Assembly: GCF_027359925.1 (NCBI RefSeq)
Contig: NZ_CP114767.1
Coordinates: forward strand, 1,984,001-2,048,000
Reading direction: 5' to 3'
Length of the DNA stretch: 64,000 nucleotides
Origin: Hymenobacter canadensis
GTDB lineage: Bacteria; Bacteroidota; Bacteroidia; Cytophagales; Hymenobacteraceae
Shown: positions 42,009 to 51,153 of the stretch, in pieces
Layout: every line of letters starts with the position of its first letter
Numbering within the stretch: position 1 is the first letter of the stretch
Made by a program: the position numbers and the translations under genes
Notes under the pieces: generated by a model
Seen by the model: the letters and a program-made list of their open reading frames with translations, nothing else
Told to the model about the DNA's origin: nothing
Databases searched by the model: none

Positions 42009-44228
42009 TCAGCCCACGGGTAGCGTCACGATAAACTCGGTGCCCTGCCCGGCCGCCGGCCCCACCCGCAGCGTACCGCCGTGGCTCTGCACGATGTCGT
42101 AGGACAGGGAAAGGCCCAGGCCGGTGCCTTCACCCAAGGGCTTGGTAGTGAAGAAGGGCTTGAACACCTCGCCGCGAATTTCCTCCGGGATGCCAGGGCC
42201 GTTGTCGCGCACGCGCACCTGCACGGAGCCGTTGTGCTGCATGCTGCTGATGTGCACACGCGGGCTGTAGCCGGTTTCGCCGGCTTGCTGGCGCTGCAGC
42301 ACCGCGTAAAAGGCATTGGTGAACAGGTTTAGCAGCACGCGGCCCAGATCAGGAGGCATGGCGGAGACAAGAGGCAGATTGGGGGCCAGCGCGGTTTCGA
42401 CCTGTATGTTCGAGGTCTGGCCCCCGGGCGCCTGGCTTTGGCGGGCCAGTTCCAGATACTCCAGCACCAGGGCGTTGAGGTCGGTGGGCAGGCGCTGGCC
42501 GTTGCCGCTGCGGGCGTGCTCCAGCATGTCACGGATAATGCCCGAAGCCCGCAGCCCGTGCTGGCTGATTTCCTGCAGATTCTGCCGGAGCCCACTCCGG
42601 ATTTCCTGCTCCAGGCCCGGCGCATCGGCCTGCTGGCCCATGTTGTCGACCAAGGAGGTGCTCACCTCCGCAAACCGCTTCATAAAGCTGAGTGGGTTCT
42701 GCAGCTCGTGGGCAATCCCCGCCGACAGCTCCCCCACAAACGCCCACTTCTCGGCGGCTACCAGCTGGCTTTGGGTTTGGCGCAACTGAGCCAGAGTGCG
42801 CCGGTTGAGGCGCAGCTGCCGATACAGCCCCACCCCCAGAACCGAAATCAGCACGAGGGCGGCCACGGCCACGGCCAGCAGCTGGCTGCGCTGGTGCAGC
42901 CGCAGCGCCTGCACCTCTTTCTCGTGGCGCAGGTTGGTGATTTCCTCGTTCTGGGCCTGCTCCACCCGTTCGGCCTCGTACTGGGCCAGCAAGTCAACGC
43001 CCTGGGCAGTGTTGAGGGTATCCTGCAGGGCCAGGTAGGCCAGGCTGTAGTGCCGCGCGGCGGCGGGCGTGCCGTGCGCGGCCTCAAAGCGGATCAGCTC
43101 CCGCAGGTACTGGGGGCGCAGCATCTGCAGGTTGGAGGCCGTAGCCCGCGCGTAGGCCTGCCGCCAACGAGCCGCCGCCGCCGGGTAGTGTTGGCGGGCA
43201 GTGTGGTAGCGGGCCCAGGTGGCATCCAGAGAAAACTCACCGGGCCGGCCGGTAATCTGCATCTGGAGCGAATCGGCAAGCTGCTGGGCCCGCGTGAGCA
43301 GCGGCCCTGCCGCCGCCGCCTGCTGCCGGGCCAGCAGCAGCTCACTTTGCAGCAGCAGTGCATAGGCCGTATACTGGGCGGCGTTCAGCTGGGCGTGGCG
43401 GGCGGTGTGGGTGGCTTTGGCCACGTAGCGGGCCGCCGCCGCGGTATTGCCCTGCTGCAAATACAGCTTGGCAATGGCGCGCTCTGAGTAAAACTGCTGC
43501 AGGCCGCCAATGCGGGCCTGGTCGTTGCGGCGCGACGCCAGCTGCAGATACTGCAGGGCTTTGCGCGGGTTGCCCCACTCGGCGTAGGTGTTGCCGGCCA
43601 CCATCAGCTCGTTGCTGTAGAGGCGGCGGTGGAAGTGCCGGAACAGGTCGGCCGCACGCAGGTAATGGCTAATGGCTTGGTTGAAGTTGCCGCGATGCCG
43701 GTAAGAGCCGCCCAGCACCAGATGGCACGCGGCCTCATTTTCCGGGGAGCCGCCGGCCACCTTATACTGCCGCAGCTTGCGCTGAAAGTAACTCATGCGG
43801 CCCTCCGACTCGTGCAGCTCGTTGTAGACGGGCGCCAAATCAATCAGCAGCAGCGGCACGGGCTGCCCGCTTTGGTCGAACAGCTCGATGGCCTGCTGCA
43901 AAGCGACCAGCGCGGGGCCGGGCCGCTGCTGCAGCCAGTGCTGCAGGCCGGCCTGCAGCTGCCGGTACGGCGCCTCCTGGGGCAGCTGATGGGTGCGGGC
44001 ATTCAGGCGCAGCAGCTCCGCCACCAGGCCGGCGGCCTGCTGGCGGTGGCTGGGCTCGGTCAGTTCCGTCACGTGCAGTATGTGCGCCAGCGTCCGGACG
44101 CGGGCCGTGTCGGCGCGCTTCCCGGCCAGCACCTGCTGCAGCGAGTCAGCATCAGCATTCCAGTACCCCGGCTGCGCCCGCAACGGAAACCCGAGCAGCA
44201 ACAGCCCTATGGCAATAATCCATTTCAT
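42009..44228 (-). CDS. TPR sensor histidine kinase
   Basis: The 739-residue protein has a signal peptide, a periplasmic region of tetratricopeptide-like helix pairs (about 40-430), one membrane segment at about 448-468 ([19 protein letters not shown]), a short coiled coil, a HisKA-type domain with H507 in [13 protein letters not shown], and a HATPase domain ([39 protein letters not shown]). No response regulator gene is adjacent, so it is an orphan kinase in this window. The TPR-kinase layout is common in Bacteroidota. Confidence 0.93.
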   Translation of the reverse strand: MKWIIAIGLLLLGFPLRAQPGYWNADADSLQQVLAGKRADTARVRTLAHILHVTELTEPSHRQQAAGLVAELLRLNARTHQLPQEAPYRQLQAGLQHWLQQRPGPALVALQQAIELFDQSGQPVPLLLIDLAPVYNELHESEGRMSYFQRKLRQYKVAGGSPENEAACHLVLGGSYRHRGNFNQAISHYLRAADLFRHFHRRLYSNELMVAGNTYAEWGNPRKALQYLQLASRRNDQARIGGLQQFYSERAIAKLYLQQGNTAAAARYVAKATHTARHAQLNAAQYTAYALLLQSELLLARQQAAAAGPLLTRAQQLADSLQMQITGRPGEFSLDATWARYHTARQHYPAAAARWRQAYARATASNLQMLRPQYLRELIRFEAAHGTPAAARHYSLAYLALQDTLNTAQGVDLLAQYEAERVEQAQNEEITNLRHEKEVQALRLHQRSQLLAVAVAALVLISVLGVGLYRQLRLNRRTLAQLRQTQSQLVAAEKWAFVGELSAGIAHELQNPLSFMKRFAEVSTSLVDNMGQQADAPGLEQEIRSGLRQNLQEISQHGLRASGIIRDMLEHARSGNGQRLPTDLNALVLEYLELARQSQAPGGQTSNIQVETALAPNLPLVSAMPPDLGRVLLNLFTNAFYAVLQRQQAGETGYSPRVHISSMQHNGSVQVRVRDNGPGIPEEIRGEVFKPFFTTKPLGEGTGLGLSLSYDIVQSHGGTLRVGPAAGQGTEFIVTLPVG

Positions 44229-44318
44229 ACAGTAGCCCGCAACCAGGGCAATATATGTTGTCTGGCGGCAAATAATGTGGGGAGAATTCGGCGGATTCCG
44301 GCACCGGCACGGCAGTTT

Positions 44319-44762
44319 CTACCCCTGCGGCTCCACCACGGCCATCGTGGCCGTGGCCTTGGCAATCAGCTTGTCGTCGCACCATACCTCCGACTCGCAG
44401 AAGTGCAGGCGGCGGCCGGCCTTCAGCACCCAGCCCACGGCGCGCAGCTTCTGCCCGATGCCGGGGTGCAGGTAGCTGGTTTTCAGCTCCACCGTCACCA
44501 CGCCGGTGCCGTCGGGCACGAGCGTAACGGCCGCAAAACCGGCCACCAGGTCGGCCATGGTGGCCACGAGGCCACCGTGCGCGAAGCCAGTGTGCTGCTG
44601 GTGCTGCTGCTGCAGCGTCACTTCGGCTTCGATGCGGCCCGGCTCGATGCGGGTGAGGTCGGCGCCGATAAGGTGCATGAAGTGCTGGCGCGTGAGCTTG
44701 CGGCGGATCCGGATTTCGAGCGAGTCGTCGGCGGCGGGGGTGGTTGGCGTGGTCGGGTTCAT
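44319..44762 (-). CDS. PaaI-type hotdog thioesterase
   Basis: The 147-residue protein is a single hotdog fold: HTGFAHGGLVATMADLVAGFAA is the helix with the usual HGG motif and an acidic residue for catalysis, followed by VELKTSYLHPG. PaaI-family enzymes hydrolyse acyl-CoA thioesters, often of aromatic acids. The start at 44762 follows a GACCTTTG promoter-like element (minus strand, 44767-44774), which implies an almost leaderless mRNA. It diverges from the DUF4126 gene. Confidence 0.88.
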   Translation of the reverse strand: MNPTTPTTPAADDSLEIRIRRKLTRQHFMHLIGADLTRIEPGRIEAEVTLQQQHQQHTGFAHGGLVATMADLVAGFAAVTLVPDGTGVVTVELKTSYLHPGIGQKLRAVGWVLKAGRRLHFCESEVWCDDKLIAKATATMAVVEPQG

Positions 44763-44886
44763 TGCTACAAAGGTCGGTAGTTGGCGGGCGTTGTTGGTGG
44801 TTTGATTTTCGTTTTTCGGCGTTTGTTTTTCGATATTGATTGCGGACTTCCGCCGACCATCGAAAACCAAACCACGCCAAACGACT

Positions 44887-45486
44887 ATGCAACCACAGGA
44901 GTATTTATTGAGCGGGGCCCTGGGGCTGGCCCTGGCGGCGTGCAGCGGCTTTCGGGTGTTTGTGCCACTGCTGGCCGCCAGCCTGGCTTACCGGACCGGT
45001 GTGCTGGCGCCGTCGGCGGGGTTTGCGTGGCTGGGCTCGTGGGCCGCGCTGGGCGTGCTAGGCACAGCCACGGTGGCCGAAATCCTGGGTTACTATTTTC
45101 CGGTGGTCGATAACGTGCTGGATACTATCACCACGCCCGCCTCGTTTATTGCCGGCACCGTGCTCATGACGGCCGCCCTGCCCGACCTCGACCCGGTACT
45201 GCGCTGGGGCCTGGGTGTGCTGGTGGGCGGCGGCACGGCCAGCATGGTCCAGACGGGCACGGCGCTGCTGCGGGCCGGCTCCACGGCGGCCACGGCCGGC
45301 CTCGGCAACCCCGTGCTGGCCACCGCCGAAAACACGCTGGCCATCCTGGGCTCGGCGCTGGCGCTGCTGCTGCCCGTGGTAGCTGCCGCCCTCATGCTGG
45401 GCGTGGTGCTGTATATTGCCACCCGGCTGCGGCGCTGGCGGCAGCGGCGGGCCGCTCGTCGCCCGGCGGCCAATGGCTTGTCCTGA
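44887..45486 (+). CDS. DUF4126 membrane protein
   Basis: The 199-residue protein has about five membrane segments and the DUF4126 signature LACSGFRVFVPLLAASLAYR, then EILGYYFPVVDNVLDTI and TPASFIAGTVL. The family is spread in many phyla and has no known function. A basic tail (RLRRWRQRRAARR) would lie in the cytoplasm. Confidence 0.9.
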   Translation: MQPQEYLLSGALGLALAACSGFRVFVPLLAASLAYRTGVLAPSAGFAWLGSWAALGVLGTATVAEILGYYFPVVDNVLDTITTPASFIAGTVLMTAALPDLDPVLRWGLGVLVGGGTASMVQTGTALLRAGSTAATAGLGNPVLATAENTLAILGSALALLLPVVAAALMLGVVLYIATRLRRWRQRRAARRPAANGLS

Positions 45487-45554
45487 GGCGGCGCCGTTGC
45501 GCCGTTGCGGGCCGGGCTTCCTGTTCCTACTCTATCTACCTATCACACTTTTGC

Positions 45555-46061
45555 ATGGCTACTGAATCTCTTTCCGCCCGCGACCTGCTGAGCGCCTACA
45601 CCGGCCAGGTGCGGGTGCGGGTCTGCGGCCTCCTAGTGCACCACGACACGCTCCTGCTCACGGCCCACCGTGGCCTGCTGCCCGGTGAAGCCCCGTTCTG
45701 GTCGCCGCCGGGCGGCGGCTGGCAGTTTGGCGAAACCATCCAGGAATGTCTGCGGCGCGAGTTTCGGGAAGAAACCGGCCTCGACGTAACCGTAGGCCGA
45801 TTTCTGCATCTGCACGAATACAAGGCCGACGACCTGCAGGCCATTGAGCTGTTTTTTGAGGTGACGCCCGACGACCCGGCCGCCGTGCCCCGCCTCGGCT
45901 CCGACCCCGAGCACGCCGCCGGCGAGCAGCTGCTCACGCAGGTAGCCTTCGTGGCGCCGCGCGAGCTGGTGGTGCTGCCCGCGGCCCAGGTGCACCCCAT
46001 GCTGCGCCAGATCATCAGCCCCGACGACGTGTTCATCCCGCAGATCCGCTTCCAGCGGTAG
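45555..46061 (+). CDS. Nudix hydrolase
   Basis: The 168-residue protein has a full Nudix box, GGWQFGETIQECLRREFREE followed by TGLDV (GX5EX7REUXEEXGU), with a PPGG lead-in (SPPGGGW). It hydrolyses some nucleoside-diphosphate derivative; the substrate cannot be read from the sequence. A second, unrelated Nudix protein lies at 48183. Confidence 0.92.
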   Translation: MATESLSARDLLSAYTGQVRVRVCGLLVHHDTLLLTAHRGLLPGEAPFWSPPGGGWQFGETIQECLRREFREETGLDVTVGRFLHLHEYKADDLQAIELFFEVTPDDPAAVPRLGSDPEHAAGEQLLTQVAFVAPRELVVLPAAQVHPMLRQIISPDDVFIPQIRFQR

Positions 46062-46098
46062 CCCGCAACCCCCGGCTGGCCGCGCTGGCCGGCTTTTG

Positions 46099-46106
46099 TA
46101 CCTTTG
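46099..46106 (+). promoter_or_regulatory. Promoter -7 element of the DUF3822 gene
   Basis: TACCTTTG matches the consensus and lies 27 nt before the GTG start. Confidence 0.5.
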
Positions 46107-46132
46107 CCGCTTCCGCCTCCACTCCTGCTGCT

Positions 46133-47041
46133 GTGTCTTTCGCTTTTCCTGCTTCGCCTGCTGTGCCTGCTCCGTCGTCTTTGCCTGCGCCCACGGTGCT
46201 CCACCGCCTGCGCGATGAAACCCTGACCCCGGACAACCTGGCGGCGTACAACCTCTACCTCACGGCCGGCGCGGCCGGGCTGCGCCTGGGCATCACGGAA
46301 GTGCGCCGCAACAAGTTTGTGGTGCTGGAAGAGTACGCGCCGCAGGCTGCCACCTCGCTCAGCGGGCAGCTGCAGGCCCTGGCCGCCCACCACGACCTGC
46401 TGGGCCGGGCCGGCTGGAACCACGTGCGCCTGGCCGTGCAGAACCGCCACTTCACGCTGCTGCCCGCTCCCCTGTTCCGGTCCGGCGACGAGGCCGCCTA
46501 CCTGCGCCTGCACCACACCGTAGACCCGCAGCACGAAACCGTGCAGGCCTACGCCCACCCCGGCCGGGAGCTGGTCAGCATTTTTGCGGCCGAAAAAGCG
46601 CTGCTTGAGTGGTTCCGGGGCAACTACCCGGGCGGTACGCTGCTGCACCAAACCAGTGCCCTGCTCGAAGGCCTCATGCACCAAAGCGACGCGGCCACCC
46701 CGCGCCGCCTCTACCTTAGCATCAGCCACCTGGAGCTTACCGTCGTCGTCATCCGCGACAAGCGGCCGGAGTTCTGCAACGTGTTTGCCTTCAGCTCGCC
46801 CGAAGACCTGATCTACTACACCATTCTGGTGATGCAGGAGTTTCAGCTCAACCCCGACCAGGACCCCGTGATGGTGTGGGGCGACCTGATGCACGATTCC
46901 GAGCTGTTCACCGTCCTGCGCAAGTACATCCGCCACATCAAGTTCGGCAACCGCCCCTTCGACCTCGGCTACAGCTACCGCCTCAACGAGCTGTTCGAAT
47001 ACCGCTTCTTCGAGCTCTACAGTCTGCACCTGTGTGAGTAG
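46133..47041 (+). CDS. DUF3822 protein
   Basis: The 302-residue protein starts at a GTG after a Pro/Ala/Ser-rich beginning. It fits the Bacteroidota DUF3822 family, which has an actin-like (ASKHA) two-lobe pattern: YNLYLTAGAAGLRLGITE, EKALLEWFR, LYLSISHLELTVVVI and ending FEYRFFELYSLHLCE. The downstream partner in many genomes is coaD, as here. The role is unknown. The stop codon lies at the edge of a 19-bp inverted repeat. Confidence 0.87.
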   Translation: MSFAFPASPAVPAPSSLPAPTVLHRLRDETLTPDNLAAYNLYLTAGAAGLRLGITEVRRNKFVVLEEYAPQAATSLSGQLQALAAHHDLLGRAGWNHVRLAVQNRHFTLLPAPLFRSGDEAAYLRLHHTVDPQHETVQAYAHPGRELVSIFAAEKALLEWFRGNYPGGTLLHQTSALLEGLMHQSDAATPRRLYLSISHLELTVVVIRDKRPEFCNVFAFSSPEDLIYYTILVMQEFQLNPDQDPVMVWGDLMHDSELFTVLRKYIRHIKFGNRPFDLGYSYRLNELFEYRFFELYSLHLCE

Positions 47042-47125
47042 AGTAGCTGAGTAAGGGAGCAATTGAGTGAAAGGGTTGCTCCATACTCCCAATACCTACT
47101 CAGTTACTCCCTTACTCAGCTACTC
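47041..47125. repeat. 19-bp inverted repeat between the DUF3822 and coaD genes
   Basis: GAGTAGCTGAGTAAGGGAG (47041-47059) and 47107-47125 are exact reverse complements. The left arm starts at the last base of the DUF3822 stop codon and the right arm ends 6 nt before the coaD start. Confidence 0.85.
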
Positions 47126-47131
47126 TCTCCC

Positions 47132-47605
47132 ATGCGCATTGCCCTGTTTCCCGGCTCCTTCGACCCGTTCACCAATGGCCACCTCGATGTGGTGCGGCGC
47201 GGCATCTCGCTGTTCGACCAGATTATCATTGCCATCGGCAACAACAGCAGCAAGAGCCGCTACCTGCCCGTCGAGCAGATGATGGAGATGATTGCCGAAG
47301 TGTTCCACGACGAGCCGCGCGTATCGGTGCAATCCTACAAAGGCCTCACGGCCGACTACGCCCGCGAAACCGGGGCCCGCTACCTGCTGCGCGGCCTGCG
47401 CAACACCACCGATTTCGAGTACGAAAACACCATCGCCCAGGCCAACCGCCACGTCAACCCCGATCTGGAAACGGTGTTCCTGATTACCTCGCCGTCCCTG
47501 GCCGCCATCAGCAGCACCATCATCCGCGAAATCCACCGCTTCGGCGGCAACGTCGACGACTTCGTGCCCTTTGCCTTGCCGACGGCTGAACCAATTAAGA
47601 ATTAA
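47132..47605 (+). CDS. coaD: Phosphopantetheine adenylyltransferase
   Basis: The 157-residue protein has the nucleotidyltransferase start MRIALFPGSFDPFTNGHLDV and the C-terminal SSTIIREIHRFGGNV (the ISSTxxR motif). CoaD converts 4'-phosphopantetheine to dephospho-CoA, the fourth step of coenzyme A synthesis. The length is standard. The last codons and the stop (AAG AAT TAA) are part of a 27-bp palindrome. Confidence 0.97.
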   Translation: MRIALFPGSFDPFTNGHLDVVRRGISLFDQIIIAIGNNSSKSRYLPVEQMMEMIAEVFHDEPRVSVQSYKGLTADYARETGARYLLRGLRNTTDFEYENTIAQANRHVNPDLETVFLITSPSLAAISSTIIREIHRFGGNVDDFVPFALPTAEPIKN

Positions 47606-47663
47606 AAATGAGCCGTTCAACATCCCTGGTGGAATCGTTGAACGGCTCATTTTTAATTCTTAA
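47595..47663. repeat. 27-bp palindrome across the coaD stop codon
   Basis: Positions 47595-47621 and 47637-47663 are exact reverse complements around a 15-nt loop. The same AAGAATTAAAAAT sequence occurs a third time at the end of the facing gene (minus strand, near 47665-47683), so both genes end in Lys-Asn-stop. Confidence 0.9.
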
Positions 47664-47673
47664 TGCTCAATTT

Positions 47674-48159
47674 TTAATTCTTCTTCACCACCCGCACGCC
47701 GATGGTGCTGCCAGGGTTGCGCGGGTCCGTAACAGGCTGCACGGTGTAGGCGGGGTCGGTGAGGCTGAGGTTGGCGCGGCGCATGAGCTCGTCTTCGTCG
47801 CTACCCAGCACCACGATGTCGTTGACCTTGCGGGTGCGGGCGTTGAAGGTGGCCACGATGGTGGTACCGTCTTTCTCAAACGTGTTGATCCAGTCCTGGC
47901 CTTTCGTGGACTTCATCTGCTCCGCCGTCGGTTCCAGCCCGATTTTCTGGTCTTTGGTTTCGCGCGGCGTGCCCAGGCTGCGGCGCAGCTGGTCGATGTT
48001 GCGGCCTACCAGCAACGGCATGTTCAGGCTATTGGCGGGCACGGCCTCAGCGCGGCCCGTAACGGGCGTACCGGTCTCGGAGGCCGACTGCGTGCCGGTG
48101 CAGGCAGCCAGGCTGCCCAGCAGCAACAATACGGGTAACGAGCGGGACGCAAAACGCAT
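47674..48159 (-). CDS. Lipoprotein of unknown function
   Basis: The 161-residue protein has a lipobox (GSLAAC, C20). The mature part contains LLVGRNIDQLRRSLG and ends VRVVKKN. The pattern of a GKNIDQVRxxLGxP segment with paired strands resembles BamE/SmpA-like small folds, but I cannot assign a family. It probably forms an operon with the Nudix gene upstream, 23 bp away. Confidence 0.75.
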   Translation of the reverse strand: MRFASRSLPVLLLLGSLAACTGTQSASETGTPVTGRAEAVPANSLNMPLLVGRNIDQLRRSLGTPRETKDQKIGLEPTAEQMKSTKGQDWINTFEKDGTTIVATFNARTRKVNDIVVLGSDEDELMRRANLSLTDPAYTVQPVTDPRNPGSTIGVRVVKKN

Positions 48160-48182
48160 GAAAATGGAGCTTGGAGTGGCAG

Positions 48183-48884
48183 TTATTTAGCGGAGGATTC
48201 CGAGACAGGCATTGAGCCGGTGGTTTCGCTCAAGTAGTGGCGCATCACCAGCGCAATGCTGGCATACGACTCGTCGAGGACTCTCAAGGCTTCCTGTGGC
48301 GTCATCCAGCGCACTTCCTCGATATATTCCTCCGCTTGAGGCTTCATCAACGAGTCGTCGAGGCAGCTCATGACGTACCAGTCGGTTTTCTTGAGAATCT
48401 TGTTGCCGTTATAGGCGTAGGAGTGCCAGGTGCTGGGCAGCACGTCGCCGAGGCCCACCTTGATGTTGCACTCCTCCTCCACCTCGCGCAGGGCGCCCAA
48501 GGCTGGGTCTTCCTCCTTTTTGAGCTTGCCCTTGGGCAAATCCCATTTCCCGAGGCGGTAGATCATGAGCACCTTGCCATCCTTCACCACGAGGCCACCG
48601 GCGGCTTTCACAATACGGAACTGGTCTTTCAGGTGCAGGATTAGGCGCTTTTTCTTACGGGCCAGCATGGTCAGCGACTTCAGCTTTTTGAGCTTCTTCA
48701 CTTCCATCAGCCGCAGCAGCCGATCCACAAACACGTCCGTGACGTCGCGCACCAGCACGTCGCCCACCAGGTCTTTCGAGATAAACTCGTCTTCCGGGTT
48801 CAGAATGAGGTCGTACTTGTGCTTGTACACTTTCTCGCTGTTCTTTTTGATGATCAGCGGTATATCGTTGATGAAGACGTTCAT
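48183..48884 (-). CDS. Nudix hydrolase with an N-terminal extension
   Basis: The 233-residue protein has an N-terminal 90-residue extension with many lysines (VFINDIPLIIKKNSEKVYK, LMEVKKLKKLKSLTMLARKKKR in part) and then a Nudix domain with the box GKLKKEEDPALGALREVEEE followed by CNI. The form is common in Bacteroidota and resembles diadenosine polyphosphate or NTP hydrolases. The substrate is unknown. Confidence 0.9.
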   Translation of the reverse strand: MNVFINDIPLIIKKNSEKVYKHKYDLILNPEDEFISKDLVGDVLVRDVTDVFVDRLLRLMEVKKLKKLKSLTMLARKKKRLILHLKDQFRIVKAAGGLVVKDGKVLMIYRLGKWDLPKGKLKKEEDPALGALREVEEECNIKVGLGDVLPSTWHSYAYNGNKILKKTDWYVMSCLDDSLMKPQAEEYIEEVRWMTPQEALRVLDESYASIALVMRHYLSETTGSMPVSESSAK

Positions 48885-49103
48885 CGCGGGGCAATCAGGA
48901 GAGGCAACAATGGGGAATCCGGGCTAGGCTGGCCGCAAAGCACAGCATAAATCCTGGCAAACGGAAACCCGCCGCAGGACGGGCAAGATACGAGAAGCGC
49001 CCGGTTGTGTTGCCGGCTACCCCGGATTAGGCTCCGTAATTTCGGCGCGCCGCCGGGCCGACGTCCGGTTTCGGAGCCGCGGCGGCGCTTGTATCTTCGG
49101 CGC

Positions 49104-49598
49104 ATGAAAAAAATCGGCCTGCTCTCCGACACCCACAGCCACCTCGACGAGCGGATTCTGCACCACCTGCAGGGCTGCGACGAAATCTGGCACGCCGGCG
49201 ACTTCGGCACCTCAGCCGTAGCCGACGAGCTGGCGGCGCTGGCCCCGCTACGGGGCGTGTACGGCAACATCGACGGCCGCGACGTGCGCCTCATGCAGCC
49301 GCTGGTGCAGCACTTCGAGTTGGAAGGCCTGCGCGTGCTGATGACGCACATCGGGGGCTACCCCGGCCACTACAGCCCGGCCGCCCGCCCCCTGCTGCAG
49401 GAGCACCGGCCGGGGCTGTTCATCAGCGGCCACTCCCACATCCTGAAGGTCATGCCCGACCCGCGGCTGCAGCTGCTCCACCTCAACCCCGGCGCCGCCG
49501 GCCGCCACGGCTTCCACAAAGTGCGCACTCTGCTGCTGTTTGAAGTAGCCGAAGGCAAGGTGCAGCAGCTGCAGGTGGTAGAGTTGGGGCCGAAGTAG
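49104..49598 (+). CDS. YfcE-type metallophosphoesterase
   Basis: The 164-residue protein has the calcineurin-like motifs of the small YfcE/MJ0936 family: MKKIGLLSDTHSHLDE, IWHAGDFG, GVYGNIDG, MTHIGG and FISGHSHILKV. Members hydrolyse phosphodiesters with two metal ions; the natural substrate is not known. The start at 49104 is chosen because it opens directly into the first motif. Confidence 0.93.
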   Translation: MKKIGLLSDTHSHLDERILHHLQGCDEIWHAGDFGTSAVADELAALAPLRGVYGNIDGRDVRLMQPLVQHFELEGLRVLMTHIGGYPGHYSPAARPLLQEHRPGLFISGHSHILKVMPDPRLQLLHLNPGAAGRHGFHKVRTLLLFEVAEGKVQQLQVVELGPK

Positions 49599-49660
49599 CA
49601 TAGGCTTCAGCCTGTGCCGGATTTTGGCTGCTGTTCGGCACAGGCTGAAGACTATGCTAC
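49595..49660. repeat. 25-bp palindrome across the phosphoesterase stop codon
   Basis: GTAGCATAGGCTTCAG... (49595-49619) pairs with 49636-49660 with one mismatch. The left arm includes the TAG stop. Confidence 0.85.
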
Positions 49661-49700
49661 ATAAAAAGAAAGCGTCTTCCCTTTGCAGGGAAGACGCTTT
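49661..49700 (-). terminator. Terminator of the small basic protein gene
   Basis: AAAGCGTCTTCCCT (49669-49682) pairs perfectly with 49687-49700 around TTGC. On the minus strand a T-rich tail follows, so it fits the gene at 49758-49922. Confidence 0.85.
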
Positions 49701-49757
49701 GGAGATGCTGACCAGAACCCACCGACGCCGAGGGCGGGTGTGCCAGACGGGCGTTAG

Positions 49758-49922
49758 TTACGCCGCCGTCGTAGCTTCGCTCTTGTTGAAGCGGGCTTTC
49801 AGCTCTTCGATGTCCACGTTCTTCAGAACGGGAGTCAGCAGGAGCTGCTTAATTACGCGCTGCTTGTTGTTGGCGCGGGCAATGTTTTTGCGGTGCTTCC
49901 GCTTCAGACGGGTAGTGCTCAT
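49758..49922 (-). CDS. Small basic conserved protein, 54 residues
   Basis: MSTTRLKRKHRKNIARANNK opens a short, highly basic protein, followed by a predicted helix (VIKQLLLTPVLKNVDIEELKARF). It has its own promoter and terminator, which supports a real gene. It resembles small conserved proteins of Cytophagales, without known role. Nucleic-acid or ribosome binding would suit the charge (inference). The upstream start at 49964 is less likely because it lies next to the promoter element. Confidence 0.8.
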   Translation of the reverse strand: MSTTRLKRKHRKNIARANNKQRVIKQLLLTPVLKNVDIEELKARFNKSEATTAA

Positions 49923-49961
49923 TTTTTCCGGGTCGGTTAAGGTCTTTCTGTAAACGAGGGG

Positions 49962-49969
49962 CAAAAGTA
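49962..49969 (-). promoter_or_regulatory. Promoter -7 element of the small basic protein gene
   Basis: The minus strand reads TACTTTTG, about 40 nt before the start codon at 49922. Confidence 0.5.
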
Positions 49970-50021
49970 ACGACTAAATTTGAAACCGGGAAGTCTTTCC
50001 CCTTTTTACCCTATCTATTCC

Positions 50022-51053
50022 ATGTCTGCTTCTGTAATCGACCTGCGTTCCGACACCGTAACGCGCCCCACCCCTGCCATGCTGGAGGCTATGTTCCAGG
50101 CTCGCGTCGGCGACGACGTGTATGAGGAAGACCCCACCGTGCGGGCCCTGGAGCAGGAAGCTGCGGCCCGCTTTGGGCTGGAGGCCGGCCTGTTCTGCCC
50201 CTCCGGCACCATGACCAACCAGATTGCCATCAAGGCCCACACCGAGCCGCTGAGCGAAGTAATCTGCGAGCAGACCTCACACATTTACCTGTGGGAAGTG
50301 GGCGGCATTGCCTTTCACTCGGGCGCCTCGGTGGCACTGCTGCCCGGCGAGCGGGGCCGCCTGACGGCCGCGCAGGTGGAAGCCGCCATCCGGCCCCAGA
50401 ACGTACACTACCCCACCACCAGCCTCATCAGCCTCGAAAACACCCACAACCGCGGCGGCGGTAGCTGCTACCATCTGCCAGAGCTGGCCGCCATTGCCGA
50501 CGTGGCCCAACGCCACCAGATTCCGCTGCACCTCGACGGGGCGCGCATCTTCAACGCGCTGGTGGCCACCGGCCAGGACGCCCGCGAGTACGGCCGCCTG
50601 TTCGATACCATTTCGGTGTGTTTGAGCAAGGGGCTGGGCGCGCCGGTGGGCTCAGTGCTGCTGGGCAGCCAGGCGTTCATCCAGAAAACCAAGCGCATCC
50701 GGAAGGTGATGGGCGGCGGCATGCGGCAGGCCGGCTACCTGGCCGCCGCCGGCCTCTACGCCCTGGAGCATAACGTAGACCGCCTTCAGGACGACCACCG
50801 CCGCGCCCGGCAGCTGCGCGACACGCTGCAAACCCAGCCCTACGTGGCCGAAGTGCTGCCCGTGGAAACCAACCTCGTCATCTTCCGCCTGCACGAAAGC
50901 ATGCCCGCCGAGTCGTTTCTGGCCCGGCTGGAAGCGCAGGGCATCCGGGCTTCGTCGTTCGGCCCGCAGTTTATTCGCTTCGTTACGCACCTCGATATCG
51001 ATGATGCCATGGTGGCGCGCATTGGGGCGGCCCTGCAGCAGCTGGCTGCGTAG
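50022..51053 (+). CDS. ltaE: Low-specificity L-threonine aldolase
   Basis: The 343-residue protein matches threonine aldolases: VIDLRSDTVTRPTPAMLEAM, VGDDVYEEDPTV, the PLP-site segment HLDGARIFNA and SVCLSKGLGAPVGS with the Schiff-base lysine. It splits threonine or allo-threonine to glycine and acetaldehyde. The length is standard. Confidence 0.94.
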   Translation: MSASVIDLRSDTVTRPTPAMLEAMFQARVGDDVYEEDPTVRALEQEAAARFGLEAGLFCPSGTMTNQIAIKAHTEPLSEVICEQTSHIYLWEVGGIAFHSGASVALLPGERGRLTAAQVEAAIRPQNVHYPTTSLISLENTHNRGGGSCYHLPELAAIADVAQRHQIPLHLDGARIFNALVATGQDAREYGRLFDTISVCLSKGLGAPVGSVLLGSQAFIQKTKRIRKVMGGGMRQAGYLAAAGLYALEHNVDRLQDDHRRARQLRDTLQTQPYVAEVLPVETNLVIFRLHESMPAESFLARLEAQGIRASSFGPQFIRFVTHLDIDDAMVARIGAALQQLAA

Positions 51054-51061
51054 AATCCTGT

Positions 51062-51128
51062 AGAAAGGTCTCGGCAATGGGGTGAGGCCGGCATTTGCCG
51101 CGCTCCGCCCCATTGCCGAGACCTTTCT
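51062..51128. repeat. 21-bp inverted repeat after the threonine aldolase gene
   Basis: AGAAAGGTCTCGGCAATGGG plus G (51062-51082) is the exact reverse complement of 51108-51128. It starts 9 nt after the stop codon and ends 25 nt before the next start. Confidence 0.85.
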
Positions 51129-51153
51129 GGCAACAGGGCATTTTTATGCGATT

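Noticed and set aside
45596..47092. Open frame of 498 codons antisense to the Nudix and DUF3822 genes
   Set aside because: It spans two real genes on the other strand and shows only compositional bias.
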